Shown piece after piece: positions 43,071 to 51,603 of a stretch of DNA of 51,603 nucleotides (its first letter is position 1; each line of letters opens with the position of its first letter). Source of the DNA: Pseudorhodobacter ferrugineus DSM 5888 (GTDB lineage Bacteria; Pseudomonadota; Alphaproteobacteria; Rhodobacterales; Rhodobacteraceae); assembly GCF_000420745.1 (NCBI RefSeq), contig NZ_ATVN01000022.1, forward strand, positions 1-51,603. Reading direction: 5' to 3'. The position numbers and the translations under genes are program-made. The notes beneath the pieces are model-generated. The model saw nothing but the letters and a program-made list of their open reading frames with translations. It ran no database searches and was not told where the DNA came from.

Positions 43071-43940
43071 ATGGCACATAATCGGTCCGACATCGCCCAG
43101 CGCATTTTACCGCAAAAGGGCTTATTTTCACATCGCTCCACCCCGTCCCAGCGGGGCGCGCGCGAACGGATGGGCCTGCAAATGGCATCGATGGCGGTGC
43201 TGTTGACTGGCGGCCTTTCCGATGTGACCTCTATCGCGATCAGTGTCGGGCTTTTTGGCATCTTCATCTCGGCGCTTTGGCTGCTGGGCGAGGGTCTTCG
43301 GGCCGAAGATGACTATAACGCCCGCCCCGCCGCCCGCGCGCCACGACTGCCGTTAAAAACACTGGCCGCCCTTTTGATGGGCCTTGCCGTTGGCCTGACC
43401 TATGCCACACGCGGCGGCAGTCTGTTTGAATCAGCGCTCGCAGCCATTCTTGCAGCAGGCTTGCAAGGTCTTGCCTTTGGTCTGGACCCGCGCCAAGACA
43501 AGGATGATCTGGTGTCAGCCGCAAGCGCCGATCGCGTCGATGGGTTTGCCGCCAAGGTCGAGGCTGATCTGGCCACCATCCGCTCCACCTTGCTGCCGTT
43601 GAACGACCCCGACATCGACCAAGGTGTCTGTCTGGTCGAAACACAGGCGCTTGCCTTGCTCGACGGACTTGCGCTCTATCCAGCGGGCATTGCCACCTGC
43701 CAAAGGCACCTGACGGTTTATTTGCACGCGATCTGCGACACGGCACAACGCTTTGCACTGCTACAGACGCAGCGCCATGATCCCGCGCGGCACTCGGCAT
43801 TTATTGGCTTTTTGTCCAAGGTTGCGCAGTCCTACAAGGAAAAGGCCGACTCTATTCGATTGAGAAACAATGTCGCTTTGGATATATCTATTGATGTATT
43901 GCAAGCTGCTCTCGCAACGGGGGCGACCAGAAACCAGTAA
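43071..43940 (+). CDS. XpaC-like protein 2
   Basis: This 289-residue paralogue of the protein at 41826 has the same plan. A polar N-terminus with basic residues precedes membrane segments around 40-75 and 100-140. A helical C-domain follows, starting DRVDGFAAKVEADLATIRSTLL and including TCQRHLTVYLHAICDTAQRFA. Sequence identity between the two is low by eye, so the duplication is old or the two have separate roles. Tandem XpaC genes suggest a hetero-oligomer. It starts immediately after the preceding stop and is followed by telA after 18 bases. Confidence 0.78.
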   Translation: MAHNRSDIAQRILPQKGLFSHRSTPSQRGARERMGLQMASMAVLLTGGLSDVTSIAISVGLFGIFISALWLLGEGLRAEDDYNARPAARAPRLPLKTLAALLMGLAVGLTYATRGGSLFESALAAILAAGLQGLAFGLDPRQDKDDLVSAASADRVDGFAAKVEADLATIRSTLLPLNDPDIDQGVCLVETQALALLDGLALYPAGIATCQRHLTVYLHAICDTAQRFALLQTQRHDPARHSAFIGFLSKVAQSYKEKADSIRLRNNVALDISIDVLQAALATGATRNQ

Positions 43941-43958
43941 AAATGTGATGAGGGCCAA

Positions 43959-45143
43959 ATGACCGACACGATCCAGCAAAAAGCCGCCGCCGCCTTGGCA
44001 GAGATTGAGAAAGTCACCGCCGTTGTCCTGCCCGAACCGGGGCGTGAGCTGATCACGCTCGAGGCCGCCCCGCCTGCCCATGCCGCCGAAATTCAAAAAC
44101 GCATGGCCGAAATTGATATGGGCAATACCCAGTCGATCATTTCTTTCGGGTCGTCGGCGCAGGCCGAATTGCAGGTCATCAGTCAGGAAATGCTGGCCGA
44201 TGTGAAGAATAAGGATGTGGGGCCAGCGGGTGACAGCCTGCGCAACATGGTCAGCACCATTCGCGGGTTTTCGGTGTCTGAACTTGATGTACGCCGTCAG
44301 CGGACATGGTGGGAAAAACTGCTGGGCCGCGCCGCCCCCTTTGCCAATTTTGTGGCCAAGTTTGAAAACGTCCAAGGCCAGATCGACAAGATCACCGAAA
44401 CCCTTTTGGGCCATGAACATACGCTGCTTAAAGACGTCAAATCCTTGGATGTTCTTTATGATAAAACCCTGACCTTCTATGAGGAACTCGCGCTCTATAT
44501 CGCCGCTGGCGAGGCAAAGCTGAAGGATCTGGATGCGACCGATATTCCGGCCAAAGAGGCCGAAGTCAAAGCTGCGCCAGAGGAAAAGCAAGTGATGAAA
44601 GCGCAGGAACTCCGCGATGTGCGCGCCGCCCGCGATGATCTGGAACGCCGCGTGCATGACCTGAAACTGACCCGTCAGGTCACGATGCAATCCTTGCCCT
44701 CGATCCGTTTGGTGCAGGAAAACGACAAAAGTCTGGTGACGAAAATCAACTCGACCCTGATGAACACCGTGCCTTTGTGGGAAACCCAGTTGGCCCAAGC
44801 CGTGACCATTCAGCGGTCGCGAGAGGCCGCCGAAAGCATCCGTTCGGCCAATGACCTGACGAATGAGCTGCTGACCTCAAACGCCGAAAACCTGCAACAA
44901 ACCAACCGCATCGTGCGCACCGAAATGGAACGCGGCGTGTTTGATATCGAAGCGGTGAAAAAGGCCAACGCGACCCTGATCGCCACGATCAACGAAAGCC
45001 TTGCGATTGCCGATGAAGGCAAAGCCAAACGTGCCGCGGCCGAAGTAGAGCTGGTCAAGATGGAACATGATCTGCGCGACACGCTGGCCTCGGCCCGCGC
45101 CCGCAAGGACGGTTTGGGCGAAACGGTGGGTGTAAAAGCCTGA
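43959..45143 (+). CDS. telA: TelA-family toxic anion resistance protein
   Basis: TelA proteins were found through tellurite resistance and belong to wider envelope-stress systems, often with XpaC. This 394-residue protein is almost fully helical, with long coiled-coil-like stretches and the family blocks IDMGNTQSIISFGSSAQAEL and LPSIRLVQENDKSLVTKINSTL. No membrane segment is evident, so it should be cytoplasmic or peripheral. A good ribosome binding site (GAGGG) precedes ATG 43959. It sits between the xpaC pair and the lipoprotein gene in one tightly spaced operon. Real tellurite resistance here is only a possibility. Confidence 0.9.
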   Translation: MTDTIQQKAAAALAEIEKVTAVVLPEPGRELITLEAAPPAHAAEIQKRMAEIDMGNTQSIISFGSSAQAELQVISQEMLADVKNKDVGPAGDSLRNMVSTIRGFSVSELDVRRQRTWWEKLLGRAAPFANFVAKFENVQGQIDKITETLLGHEHTLLKDVKSLDVLYDKTLTFYEELALYIAAGEAKLKDLDATDIPAKEAEVKAAPEEKQVMKAQELRDVRAARDDLERRVHDLKLTRQVTMQSLPSIRLVQENDKSLVTKINSTLMNTVPLWETQLAQAVTIQRSREAAESIRSANDLTNELLTSNAENLQQTNRIVRTEMERGVFDIEAVKKANATLIATINESLAIADEGKAKRAAAEVELVKMEHDLRDTLASARARKDGLGETVGVKA

Positions 45144-45163
45144 TTCAAATCGAGGAAAGTACC

Positions 45164-46138
45164 GTGAAGCGCCCTTTGCAAACCACAGTCAAAGCCTTGA
45201 AAGGGGCGGCGTCCATCGCCGCCTCTGCCGCCTTTCTGGCGGGCTGTGCCTTGCCCAATCAGGCCGTCACGGGCCGTGCAGCCCTTCCGCCCCAACCCCG
45301 CATTGAACAACCCGCAGCCCAAACGCCCCCTTCGGCGGCAAGCGAAGCCCTGCGCGCCTATTACGCAGGCGTCCAAGCCGAACTTTTATCCCAAGGCCTG
45401 ATGCGTACGGATACGGGTGCCAAAGATGCCCCCTTTGGCGCCCGCATGCTCGCCAATAACTTCATCCGCATCGCGTTCTTTGATGAATTCGACAGCTCCT
45501 CGGGCACCCTTGTCGCGCGCGCCACCGAAAAAACCCTGCGCCGCTGGGATAAACCCGTGCGCGTCGGCCTCGCCTTTGGCCCGTCGGTCCCCAAGGCCCG
45601 CCACCCGATCGAACGCGCCCGCGTTGCCTCCTACCTCGCGCGTCTCTCCCGCCTCACGGGGCATTCCATCAAACTGGCCGACACAGGCATCAACTTTCAC
45701 CTGCAAATCCTGAACACGGATGAGATCAAGGCCATCGCCCCCACCGTCCGCCGCGCCGACCCCACGATAGGCGAGGCCGAACTGCGCTCGATCATCGATA
45801 TGCCCGCCTCGACCTACTGCCAGGTTACCTATTCCATCGACGACAGCACCAACCTGATCGAACGCGCCTTTGCCGTGATCCGCGCCGAACACCCCGACCT
45901 GTTGCACCTCTCCTGCCTGCACGAAGAAATCACCCAAGGCCTCGGCCTGCCCAATGACAGCCCCGCCGCGCGCCCCTCGATCTTTAACGACGATCAGGAA
46001 TTCGCCCTTCTCACCCCGATGGATGAGATGATGCTGAAAATGCTGTACGATCCCCGCCTGTCCCCCGGCATGACCGCAGCACAGGCCCGCCCCATCATCG
46101 ACCAACTCGCCGAGGCCCTTGTGGGCGGCGACAGTTAA
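45164..46138 (+). CDS. DUF2927-type lipoprotein, putative zincin
   Basis: This 324-residue protein has a lipoprotein signal ending FLAGCALPN (Cys28) and a Pro/Ala/Gln-rich linker, then a DUF2927-like domain. The C-terminal part contains LHEEITQGLGLPND, which resembles a degenerate zincin helix (HExxQ rather than HExxH). A protease-like activity is therefore possible but unproven. Start GTG 45164 has GAGGAAAG upstream. It lies 20 bases after telA and 11 bases before the SPFH gene, so it is part of the operon and would be the only periplasm-facing lipid-anchored member. Confidence 0.75.
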   Translation: MKRPLQTTVKALKGAASIAASAAFLAGCALPNQAVTGRAALPPQPRIEQPAAQTPPSAASEALRAYYAGVQAELLSQGLMRTDTGAKDAPFGARMLANNFIRIAFFDEFDSSSGTLVARATEKTLRRWDKPVRVGLAFGPSVPKARHPIERARVASYLARLSRLTGHSIKLADTGINFHLQILNTDEIKAIAPTVRRADPTIGEAELRSIIDMPASTYCQVTYSIDDSTNLIERAFAVIRAEHPDLLHLSCLHEEITQGLGLPNDSPAARPSIFNDDQEFALLTPMDEMMLKMLYDPRLSPGMTAAQARPIIDQLAEALVGGDS

Positions 46139-46149
46139 GGAGTCTGCAC

Positions 46150-47262
46150 ATGGTTTTCGACTTTCTCAAAGGCCAATTCATCGACGTTATCCACTGGACC
46201 GATGACACCCGCGACACGATGGTCTGGCGCTTTGAACGCCAAGGGCACGAAATCAAATACGGCGCAAAGCTGACGGTCCGCGAAGGCCAAGCGGCGGTGT
46301 TCGTGCATGAAGGGCAGATGGCCGATGTGTTCGGCCCCGGCCTTTATATGTTGGAAACCAACAACATGCCGATCATGACGGCGCTGCAGCATTGGGACCA
46401 CATGTTCCAATCGCCTTTTAAATCCGAGATTTATTTCATCAACACCACCCGTTTCAACGACCTGAAATGGGGCACCAAAAACCCGATCATGACCCGCGAC
46501 CCCGAATTCGGCCCCGTCCGCATCCGCGCCTTTGGCACCTATTCCATGCGCGTGACCGACCCCGCCAAATTCATGACCGAAATCGTCGGCACCGACGGCG
46601 AATTCACCGCCGATGAAATCAGCTTCCAAATCCGCAATGTGATCTTGCAGGAAATGAGCCGCGCTTTGGCCGCGTCCAAAATCCCTGTGCTGGATATGGC
46701 CGCGAATAGCGCCGATCTGGGCAAACTGGTCGCCACCGCAATCAACCCGCAAATCGCAGACTACGGCCTGTCGCTGCCCGAACTCTACATTGAAAATATC
46801 TCCCTACCCGAAGAGGTGGAAAAGGCGCTGGATAAGCGCACCTCGATGGGCATTGTCGGCGATCTGAACCGCTATATGCAGTTCAACGCCGCCGAAGGCA
46901 TGGCGCAACCCGGCTCGGCTATGGGCGCTGCAATGGGTGCCGGCATGGGCGCAGGTCTGGGCATGGGCATGGCGCAAAACATGGCCGCAGCCCAAGCAGG
47001 CCCATGGGGCGCGGCACCCGCCGCCGCCGCCCAAACACCTCCCGCCCCACCCCCGCCCGAAAAGCTGTGGCACACAGCCACCGCAGGCACCACAAACGGC
47101 CCGTTTTCGCGCAGCCACCTTGGCCGTATGATCACCGATGGCCAGTTCACCCGCGAAACGCTGGTTTGGACCGCGGGCCAAGATGGTTGGAAACCCGCAG
47201 GCGAAATTGCCGAACTGGCGCAACTGTTTACCGTCGCCCCGCCCCCACCTCCGGGGGCCTAA
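46150..47262 (+). CDS. SPFH-domain protein with C-terminal GYF_2 domain (YdjI-like)
   Basis: This 370-residue protein belongs to the YdjI/virion-core-like SPFH group. Residues 1-240 form the SPFH fold, with VWRFERQGHEIKYGAKLTVR early and LYIENISLPEEVEKALDKR at the end. A Gly/Ala/Met-rich linker follows (about 255-305). The GYF_2 domain at about 306-355 reads LWHTATAGTTNGPFSRSHLG and contains DGWKPAGEI. The last residues are a proline run. SPFH proteins form large membrane-associated rings or microdomains. A strong ribosome binding site (AAGGAG) precedes ATG 46150. The zinc-ribbon gene follows after 12 bases, as ydjG-type genes do in Bacillus. Confidence 0.85.
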   Translation: MVFDFLKGQFIDVIHWTDDTRDTMVWRFERQGHEIKYGAKLTVREGQAAVFVHEGQMADVFGPGLYMLETNNMPIMTALQHWDHMFQSPFKSEIYFINTTRFNDLKWGTKNPIMTRDPEFGPVRIRAFGTYSMRVTDPAKFMTEIVGTDGEFTADEISFQIRNVILQEMSRALAASKIPVLDMAANSADLGKLVATAINPQIADYGLSLPELYIENISLPEEVEKALDKRTSMGIVGDLNRYMQFNAAEGMAQPGSAMGAAMGAGMGAGLGMGMAQNMAAAQAGPWGAAPAAAAQTPPAPPPPEKLWHTATAGTTNGPFSRSHLGRMITDGQFTRETLVWTAGQDGWKPAGEIAELAQLFTVAPPPPPGA

Positions 47263-47274
47263 GCGGGAACCGGC

Positions 47275-48381
47275 ATGACCCAAGCCACCGATCACCGCTG
47301 GCCCTGCGATCAATGCGGGGCCGACCTGCGCTTTGCACCGGGCCAAACGGAATTGGTCTGCGATCATTGCGGCAATGTGCAGCAAATCCCGCAAGCGGCC
47401 CAAGCCAGCCTTGTCACCGCCTTGGGCGAAATCGACCTTGGGCGCGGCTTGCGTGATGACCTGCCACACTCCGCGATGGAAGAACCGCAAACCACGCCAT
47501 GTTCGAATTGTGGGGCTTTGGTTGAATTTGCGGGGGCACAGCATGCCGCCCAATGTCCGTTTTGTGCAACCCCCGTGGTCATCGGCACCGGCACCAACCG
47601 CCAGATAAAACCCCAAGGCCTCTTGCCGTTCCAGCTGGATGAACGCACCGCCCGCGCGGCGATGGCACAATGGCTGGGCCGCTTGTGGTTTGCCCCGAAC
47701 GGGCTGGTCGAATACGCCCGCAAGGGGCGCGCGCTCTCGGGCATCTATGTGCCCTATTGGACCTTTGACGCACAAACCCAATCCGCCTATTCCGGCCAAC
47801 GCGGCACCTACTATTACGAGACGCAGACCGTCACGGTGATGGTGGACGGCAAGCGCCAGCAACGCCAGGAACAGGTCCGCAAAACCCGCTGGCAATCGGT
47901 GTCTGGCCGCGTCGCACGCTTCTTTGACGACGTGCTGGTGCTGGCGTCCCAAAGCCTGCCGCGCAGCTATACCGAAGGGTTAGAGCCGTGGGATCTGAAC
48001 GCGCTGCAACCCTACCGCCCCGATTATCTGGCAGGCTTTGTGGCCGAGGGTTATACCGTGGGTCTGGCCGCTGGCAATGCCGATGCGCATGAGAAAATGG
48101 CCCAAGTGATCGCCCGCGATGTGCGCCGTGATATCGGCGGCGATGAACAGCGCATAAGCCAAATCAGCACGGATCATCGGGATGAGACGTTCAAGCATAT
48201 CCTGCTGCCGATCTGGATGGCCGCCTATAAATACAACGGCAAAACCTTTCGTTTTGTGGTCAACGGCCAAACTGGCAAGGTCCAAGGCGAACGCCCCTAT
48301 TCCGCATGGAAAATCGCCTTTGCGGTGATAGGCCTGTCCCTGTTGGCTGGCGTGGTGCTGTATTTGGGCCAAACCCAATAG
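47275..48381 (+). CDS. Zinc-ribbon membrane protein (YdjG-like)
   Basis: This 368-residue protein begins with two zinc ribbons, CDQC/CDHC (about 10-32) and CSNC/CPFC (about 76-98). A beta-rich central domain of unknown role follows (from about LPFQLDERTARAAMAQWLG, with GIYVPYWTFDAQTQSAYSGQ). A single membrane helix closes it (about 345-364, FAVIGLSLLAGVVLYLG). It is sometimes annotated as a replication-restart or helicase-like zinc protein, but no helicase motifs are present. Its pairing with an SPFH protein resembles the Bacillus ydjG/ydjI pair of the PspA-type envelope stress module. It is the last gene of the operon. Confidence 0.8.
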   Translation: MTQATDHRWPCDQCGADLRFAPGQTELVCDHCGNVQQIPQAAQASLVTALGEIDLGRGLRDDLPHSAMEEPQTTPCSNCGALVEFAGAQHAAQCPFCATPVVIGTGTNRQIKPQGLLPFQLDERTARAAMAQWLGRLWFAPNGLVEYARKGRALSGIYVPYWTFDAQTQSAYSGQRGTYYYETQTVTVMVDGKRQQRQEQVRKTRWQSVSGRVARFFDDVLVLASQSLPRSYTEGLEPWDLNALQPYRPDYLAGFVAEGYTVGLAAGNADAHEKMAQVIARDVRRDIGGDEQRISQISTDHRDETFKHILLPIWMAAYKYNGKTFRFVVNGQTGKVQGERPYSAWKIAFAVIGLSLLAGVVLYLGQTQ

Positions 48382-48763
48382 ACCAAACGCACCAGCGGCC
48401 CCGCGCTCGGGGGGCATCGAGCCCCCTCTCGCACGGCTTGGGCTGCGGCTTTCGGGGTTGACCATAACCTTGCTAGCAGGGCCTTGGCACGATGGACTTT
48501 AGACCTGCCGTCCTGCTTTCTATCAGGTCCAAATATCCATCCGCCATCTGCCGCCCATGCCCAAGACCCGTTATTTACGCACCAGTTTTTGCCCCGCGAC
48601 ACCTGCGGCAAAGATTGATATTTCCTTAACAAAAATACCAAAATTATTATAAATCAATATCTTGCACAAATGTTCGCACGCGGACATCCTGCGGGCATTT
48701 CACGCCATAGATTGACTCTCGCCCCACCCCGCCTAAAAGGACGCCAACCGATAGGAGGCCCAG
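48382..48763. other. Intergenic region before purC
   Basis: These 382 bases carry no gene. An AT-rich block at about 48615-48660 includes TTAACAAAAAT, the same 11 bases found at 37298-37308 next to the CtrA-type motif. The purC promoter is expected in the right half. No terminator hairpin with a T run is evident after the zinc-ribbon gene. Confidence 0.4.
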
Positions 48764-49720
48764 ATGACCGACCTGACCCGCACCCTCGATCACGCCCATA
48801 TCCCCGAGCTTCCGAACCCCTATTTCGGCAAGGTCCGCGATTGCTATGACCTGCCCGATAATCGCCGGATCCTGATTTCTTCGGACCGGATTTCGGCCTT
48901 TGACCGCATCCTCGCGGTGATCCCTTTCAAAGGGCAGGTCCTGACCCAAACGGCGCGATTCTGGTTCGATCATACCGCCGATATTTGCCCCAATCACGTG
49001 CTGTCCTATCCGGATTCGAACGTTGTGATCGGGAAAAAACTGACCATCCTTCCTGTTGAAATCGTCGTGCGCGGCTATCTTGCAGGCACGACCGGAACCT
49101 CTATCCTGACCCTTTACAAAAAGGGCCAGCGAATGATGTATGGCCACACCCTCCCCGATGGACTGCGCGATAATCAGGTCCTGGCGGCGCCGATCATCAC
49201 GCCAACGTCAAAAGCCTTCGATGGGGGCCATGATGAACCCCTCACCGTTGCTGAAATCGTGGCCCAAAACCTCCTCACCCAATCCCAATGGGACCAAGTT
49301 TCGGCCATAGCCCTTGCCCTTTTTGCCCGTGGTCAGGAAATGGCAGCCAAACGGGGCCTGATACTTGTCGACACAAAATACGAATTTGGCACAGATACCG
49401 CTGGCAACATTTTTCTCGCCGATGAAATCCATACGCCCGACAGTTCACGCTATTGGCTGGCTGACGGCTTTCAAGAGGCCCTGACAAACGGCACCCGCCC
49501 CCCATCTTTTGACAAGGACGTAATCCGTGCTTGGGTCGCCACTCGTTGTGACCCCTACGGTGATACCATCCCCGAAATCCCCGCCGAAATGATCGCAGCC
49601 ACGGCCCAAACCTATATTAGCGCTTATGAGGCCATCACAGGCCAATCCTTTGTTCCCGACACCTCTGGCGCCACACCGCTGGATCGGGTGCGCGCGAATC
49701 TTGCACCCTATTTTTCCTGA
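48764..49720 (+). CDS. purC: SAICAR synthetase PurC (long form)
   Basis: PurC joins aspartate to CAIR in purine synthesis. The 318-residue protein is of the long type. It shows GKVRDCYDL and [20 protein letters not shown] at the N-terminus, [12 protein letters not shown], and the aspartate/phosphate site [11 protein letters not shown] and [15 protein letters not shown] strong ribosome binding site (AGGAGG) lies five bases before ATG 48764. Rhodobacterales often have a separate short purC, so this may be a second copy with its own regulation, but that cannot be checked here. Confidence 0.95.
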   Translation: MTDLTRTLDHAHIPELPNPYFGKVRDCYDLPDNRRILISSDRISAFDRILAVIPFKGQVLTQTARFWFDHTADICPNHVLSYPDSNVVIGKKLTILPVEIVVRGYLAGTTGTSILTLYKKGQRMMYGHTLPDGLRDNQVLAAPIITPTSKAFDGGHDEPLTVAEIVAQNLLTQSQWDQVSAIALALFARGQEMAAKRGLILVDTKYEFGTDTAGNIFLADEIHTPDSSRYWLADGFQEALTNGTRPPSFDKDVIRAWVATRCDPYGDTIPEIPAEMIAATAQTYISAYEAITGQSFVPDTSGATPLDRVRANLAPYFS

Positions 49721-49791
49721 CATGCAAAGCTGTTTGCGCTAACGCCAACCCAAAGCTATACTGCTGCAAATTTTCAAACAGGACTTCCCAG

Positions 49792-50712
49792 ATGATCCTT
49801 TGTTGTGGCGAAGCCTTGATCGACATGCTGCCGCGCCGTACACTGGCCGATGAACCCGCTTTCACCCCTTGCGCTGGCGGGGCGGTATTCAACACAGCAA
49901 TTGCCCTTGGGCGGCTTGGTGTGAAAACCAGCTTTTTCTCGGGCTTGTCCACCGATCTGTTTGGCGAGATTCTGGCTGATACATTGGCCGCATCAAATGT
50001 AGAGACAAACTTTGCCGCACGGTCCAACCGCCCCACAACCCTGGCCTTTGTAAAGCTGGTGAACGGACAAGCGACCTATGCGTTTTACGATGAAAACACC
50101 GCTGGGCGATTGCTGACGGTCCAAGACCTCCCTCCGCTGCCCAACCACATCACTACACTGTTTTTTGGCGGCATCTCACTGGTCAATGACCCAGCAGCCT
50201 CAGCCTATGCAGCGCTGCAATCGCGTGAGGCGGGGGGGCGCGTGACCATGATTGACCCGAACATCCGCCCCAGTTTCATCACCGATCAGGCCAGCTACCG
50301 CGCGCGCATGAACGCAATGCTGACCCATGCCGACATCATCAAAATCAGTGATGAGGATCTGCACTGGCTGGAAGGCGCTGGCGATCTGGAAGCTCTTGCG
50401 CGCAGGCTTTTAGCACGCGGCCCCAAGCTGGTTTTCCTGACCGAAGGAGCAAGCGGCGCGCGGGCGATCACGGCCACGCAAAACCGCTTTGTCGCAGGGC
50501 AAAAGGTCACTGTTGCCGACACTGTTGGCGCAGGTGACACGTTTAACGCAGGCGCCTTGGCCGCATTGCAGGCGGCAGATGCTTTGTCCAAAACCGCCCT
50601 TGCATCCTTGTCCGATGAAATCCTTGATGCGGCTCTTGCGCTGGGAAACCGAGCGGCTGCAATTACTGTGTCGCGGGCAGGCGCAAACCCACCTTGGGCG
50701 CATGAGCTGTGA
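49792..50712 (+). CDS. PfkB-family sugar kinase, fructokinase-like
   Basis: This is a 306-residue ribokinase-fold kinase. It begins [14 protein letters not shown] and has [16 protein letters not shown] (sugar-binding GG motif), [13 protein letters not shown], and the anion-hole and catalytic motif [16 protein letters not shown] near the C-terminus. Fructokinase is the best guess from the overall pattern; the true substrate is not certain. A ribosome binding site (AGGAC) precedes ATG 49792. The dtd gene starts inside its stop codon (GTGA), so the two form an operon. Confidence 0.9.
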   Translation: MILCCGEALIDMLPRRTLADEPAFTPCAGGAVFNTAIALGRLGVKTSFFSGLSTDLFGEILADTLAASNVETNFAARSNRPTTLAFVKLVNGQATYAFYDENTAGRLLTVQDLPPLPNHITTLFFGGISLVNDPAASAYAALQSREAGGRVTMIDPNIRPSFITDQASYRARMNAMLTHADIIKISDEDLHWLEGAGDLEALARRLLARGPKLVFLTEGASGARAITATQNRFVAGQKVTVADTVGAGDTFNAGALAALQAADALSKTALASLSDEILDAALALGNRAAAITVSRAGANPPWAHEL

Positions 50713-51152
50713 GGGCCCTGCTGCAACGGGTCCATCACGCATCGGTCGTGGTGGATGGCAAAAAGATTGGCGACATAGGCCCCGGCCTGCTGATCCTGAT
50801 CTGTGCCATGCAAGGCGACACCACGGCCACGGCAGACCAACTGGCCGCCAAAATCGCCAAGCTGCGGATTTTCAAGGATGATTCTGGCAAAATGAACCTG
50901 TCCCTGAAAGACAGTGGTGGCAGTGCCTTGATCGTCAGCCAGTTCACCCTTGCCGCTGACACGTCACGCGGCAACCGACCCGGCTTTTCACCTGCCGCCA
51001 GCCAAGAACACGGGCGGCGCTTGTACGAATACTTCATCCAAGCCGTGATCGCGCTAGGCATCACAACCGCCACTGGTGAATTTGGCGCCGACATGGATGT
51101 GAGCCTAACCAACGCAGGCCCAGTCACGATCTGGCTCGACACGAACGCCTAG
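50709..51152 (+). CDS. dtd: D-aminoacyl-tRNA deacylase
   Basis: Dtd frees tRNA from D-amino acids and wrongly attached glycine. The 147-residue length is standard. The catalytic SQFTLAAD and the cis-Pro-type motif NAGPVT near the C-terminus are both present. It starts with GTG 50709, overlapping the sugar kinase stop by 4 bases (GTGA), which indicates coupled translation. Confidence 0.96.
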   Translation: MRALLQRVHHASVVVDGKKIGDIGPGLLILICAMQGDTTATADQLAAKIAKLRIFKDDSGKMNLSLKDSGGSALIVSQFTLAADTSRGNRPGFSPAASQEHGRRLYEYFIQAVIALGITTATGEFGADMDVSLTNAGPVTIWLDTNA

Positions 51153-51495
51153 CCGACGGCTTTCTTTTCGGCAAGAACCCGCGGCCTTCAGCATCAAACG
51201 CGACAAGCTGGGCCTGAGTGGTGGTTAGGACGCTACAACCACAAAAATTTGCGGCAATCTGTTCCAGTTGGGACGAAGTGTCAGCTTGATCTTTTTTTGG
51301 TTGCCGTCTGTGCCGCCGGAGATGTTGAACATTTCATGGAGCGGCGTGGCTGGCAGAACCATATCCTCTCATGCACCTATCGGAGCGCGTAAACATCAAT
51401 CTTTCAGATGGCCGAACATAATGTTGATCTGTTAACTGGCGCGCAAGTCGGCATGCGCGAAAAGACTGTTACGGCTGTTTATTTCCACTTAGAAG
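51153..51495. other. Non-coding stretch between dtd and an IS element
   Basis: About 340 bases show no convincing gene on either strand. The first bases after dtd (GCCGACGGC, then TTCGGC) could form a weak hairpin. The rest may be remains of sequence disturbed by the IS insertion at 51496. Confidence 0.4.
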
Positions 51496-51603
51496 TGACC
51501 CAGTGGGTGTGCGGACAAAAACTTGGACTGTTTTCACGGCATTAGGCCGAGGCTTTTACGTATTCGATTGGGCTTCGACCACCAAGGGACATCTTGATGC
51601 GTG
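51496..51603 (-). mobile_element. IS3-family insertion sequence, one end
   Basis: The element tip is read as TGACCCAGTGGGTGTGCGG starting at 51496, resembling IS3-family inverted repeats. The transposase gene on the minus strand enters from the right edge and ends at 51542. The other end is outside the window. Confidence 0.65.
51542..51603 (-). CDS. IS3-family transposase OrfB, last residues
   Basis: The last 19 codons of a minus-strand frame read RIKMSLGGRSPIEYVKASA and stop at TAA (51544-51542). This is the usual ending of IS3-family OrfB integrase-type transposases (SLGGRSPIEY). The start and catalytic core lie beyond the right edge of the window, so intactness cannot be judged. Confidence 0.75.
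   Translation of the reverse strand, partial: RIKMSLGGRSPIEYVKASA

Noticed and set aside
49720-49791. Riboswitch before the sugar kinase
   Set aside because: The gap is only about 70 bases and shows no conserved aptamer elements.
1-51603. CRISPR arrays, rRNA genes and intact tRNA genes
   Set aside because: No regularly spaced repeats, rRNA signatures or complete tRNA cloverleaf were seen on reading; only the defective tRNA-like element at 13036 came close.

Overview
The window looks like a chromosomal segment of a Rhodobacterales (Roseobacter-group) alphaproteobacterium. The evidence is the gene content and protein style: a CpaF/TadB/TadC pilus assembly set, the dnaG-rpoD pair, nrdR-ribD, the soxBDAG sarcosine oxidase operon, RraB beside 8-oxoguanine deaminase, and a TelA/XpaC/SPFH operon. 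This is a reading of protein families by eye; no database search was run.

Layout, left to right. 1-333 is the right end of an IS21-family insertion sequence that has landed in cpaF. 282-6916 holds the rest of a Tad (tight adherence) pilus locus: a hybrid cpaF, tadB, tadC, two TPR lipoproteins, the prepilin peptidase and an AAA+ ATPase. 7044-8944 (minus strand) is 5-formyl-THF cyclo-ligase and MgtE. 9078-10358 is guanine deaminase. 10403-14583 is a very small Mu-like transposable element with both ends intact, flanked by the 5-bp duplication GCCTT. It carries a repressor, a Ner/Cro-like protein, a transposase without its catalytic domain, GemA, a tRNA-like sequence, a head-gene fragment, a mor gene with a nonsense codon, and a small HTH protein.

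14617-17983 (minus) is rraB, 8-oxoguanine deaminase, ribD and nrdR. 18305-18880 is a DedA-family protein. 18974-23144 (minus) is dnaG followed by rpoD. 23261-29405 (minus) is soxB-soxD-soxA-soxG plus an M20 amidohydrolase, all nearly contiguous or overlapping. This operon turns sarcosine into glycine and one-carbon units on folate. 29590-31567 is an exported MsrB and, convergent to it, glutamate dehydrogenase. 32050-34876 is a second Tad block with a VWA-domain TadG and two TadE/F-like pseudopilins. 34951-36520 is a small membrane protein and a pirin. 36521-37377 is non-coding, with a long perfect hairpin and one exact CtrA-type motif.

37378-40439 has the tRNA adenosine deaminase tadA and then about 2.5 kb of dead transposases of three families, ending at rluB. 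41743-48381 is a compact same-strand operon: a 27-residue membrane peptide, two XpaC paralogues, a small membrane protein, TelA, a DUF2927 lipoprotein, an SPFH-GYF protein and a membrane-anchored zinc-ribbon protein. It is probably an envelope-stress or toxic-anion system. 48764-51152 is purC, a PfkB-family sugar kinase and dtd. The window ends in the tip of an IS3-family element.

The two parts I find most worth attention are the mini Mu-like element and the TelA/XpaC/SPFH/zinc-ribbon operon. In the Mu-like element the exact termini can be read from the sequence, and every Mu function I can recognise beyond the early regulators is truncated or chimeric.
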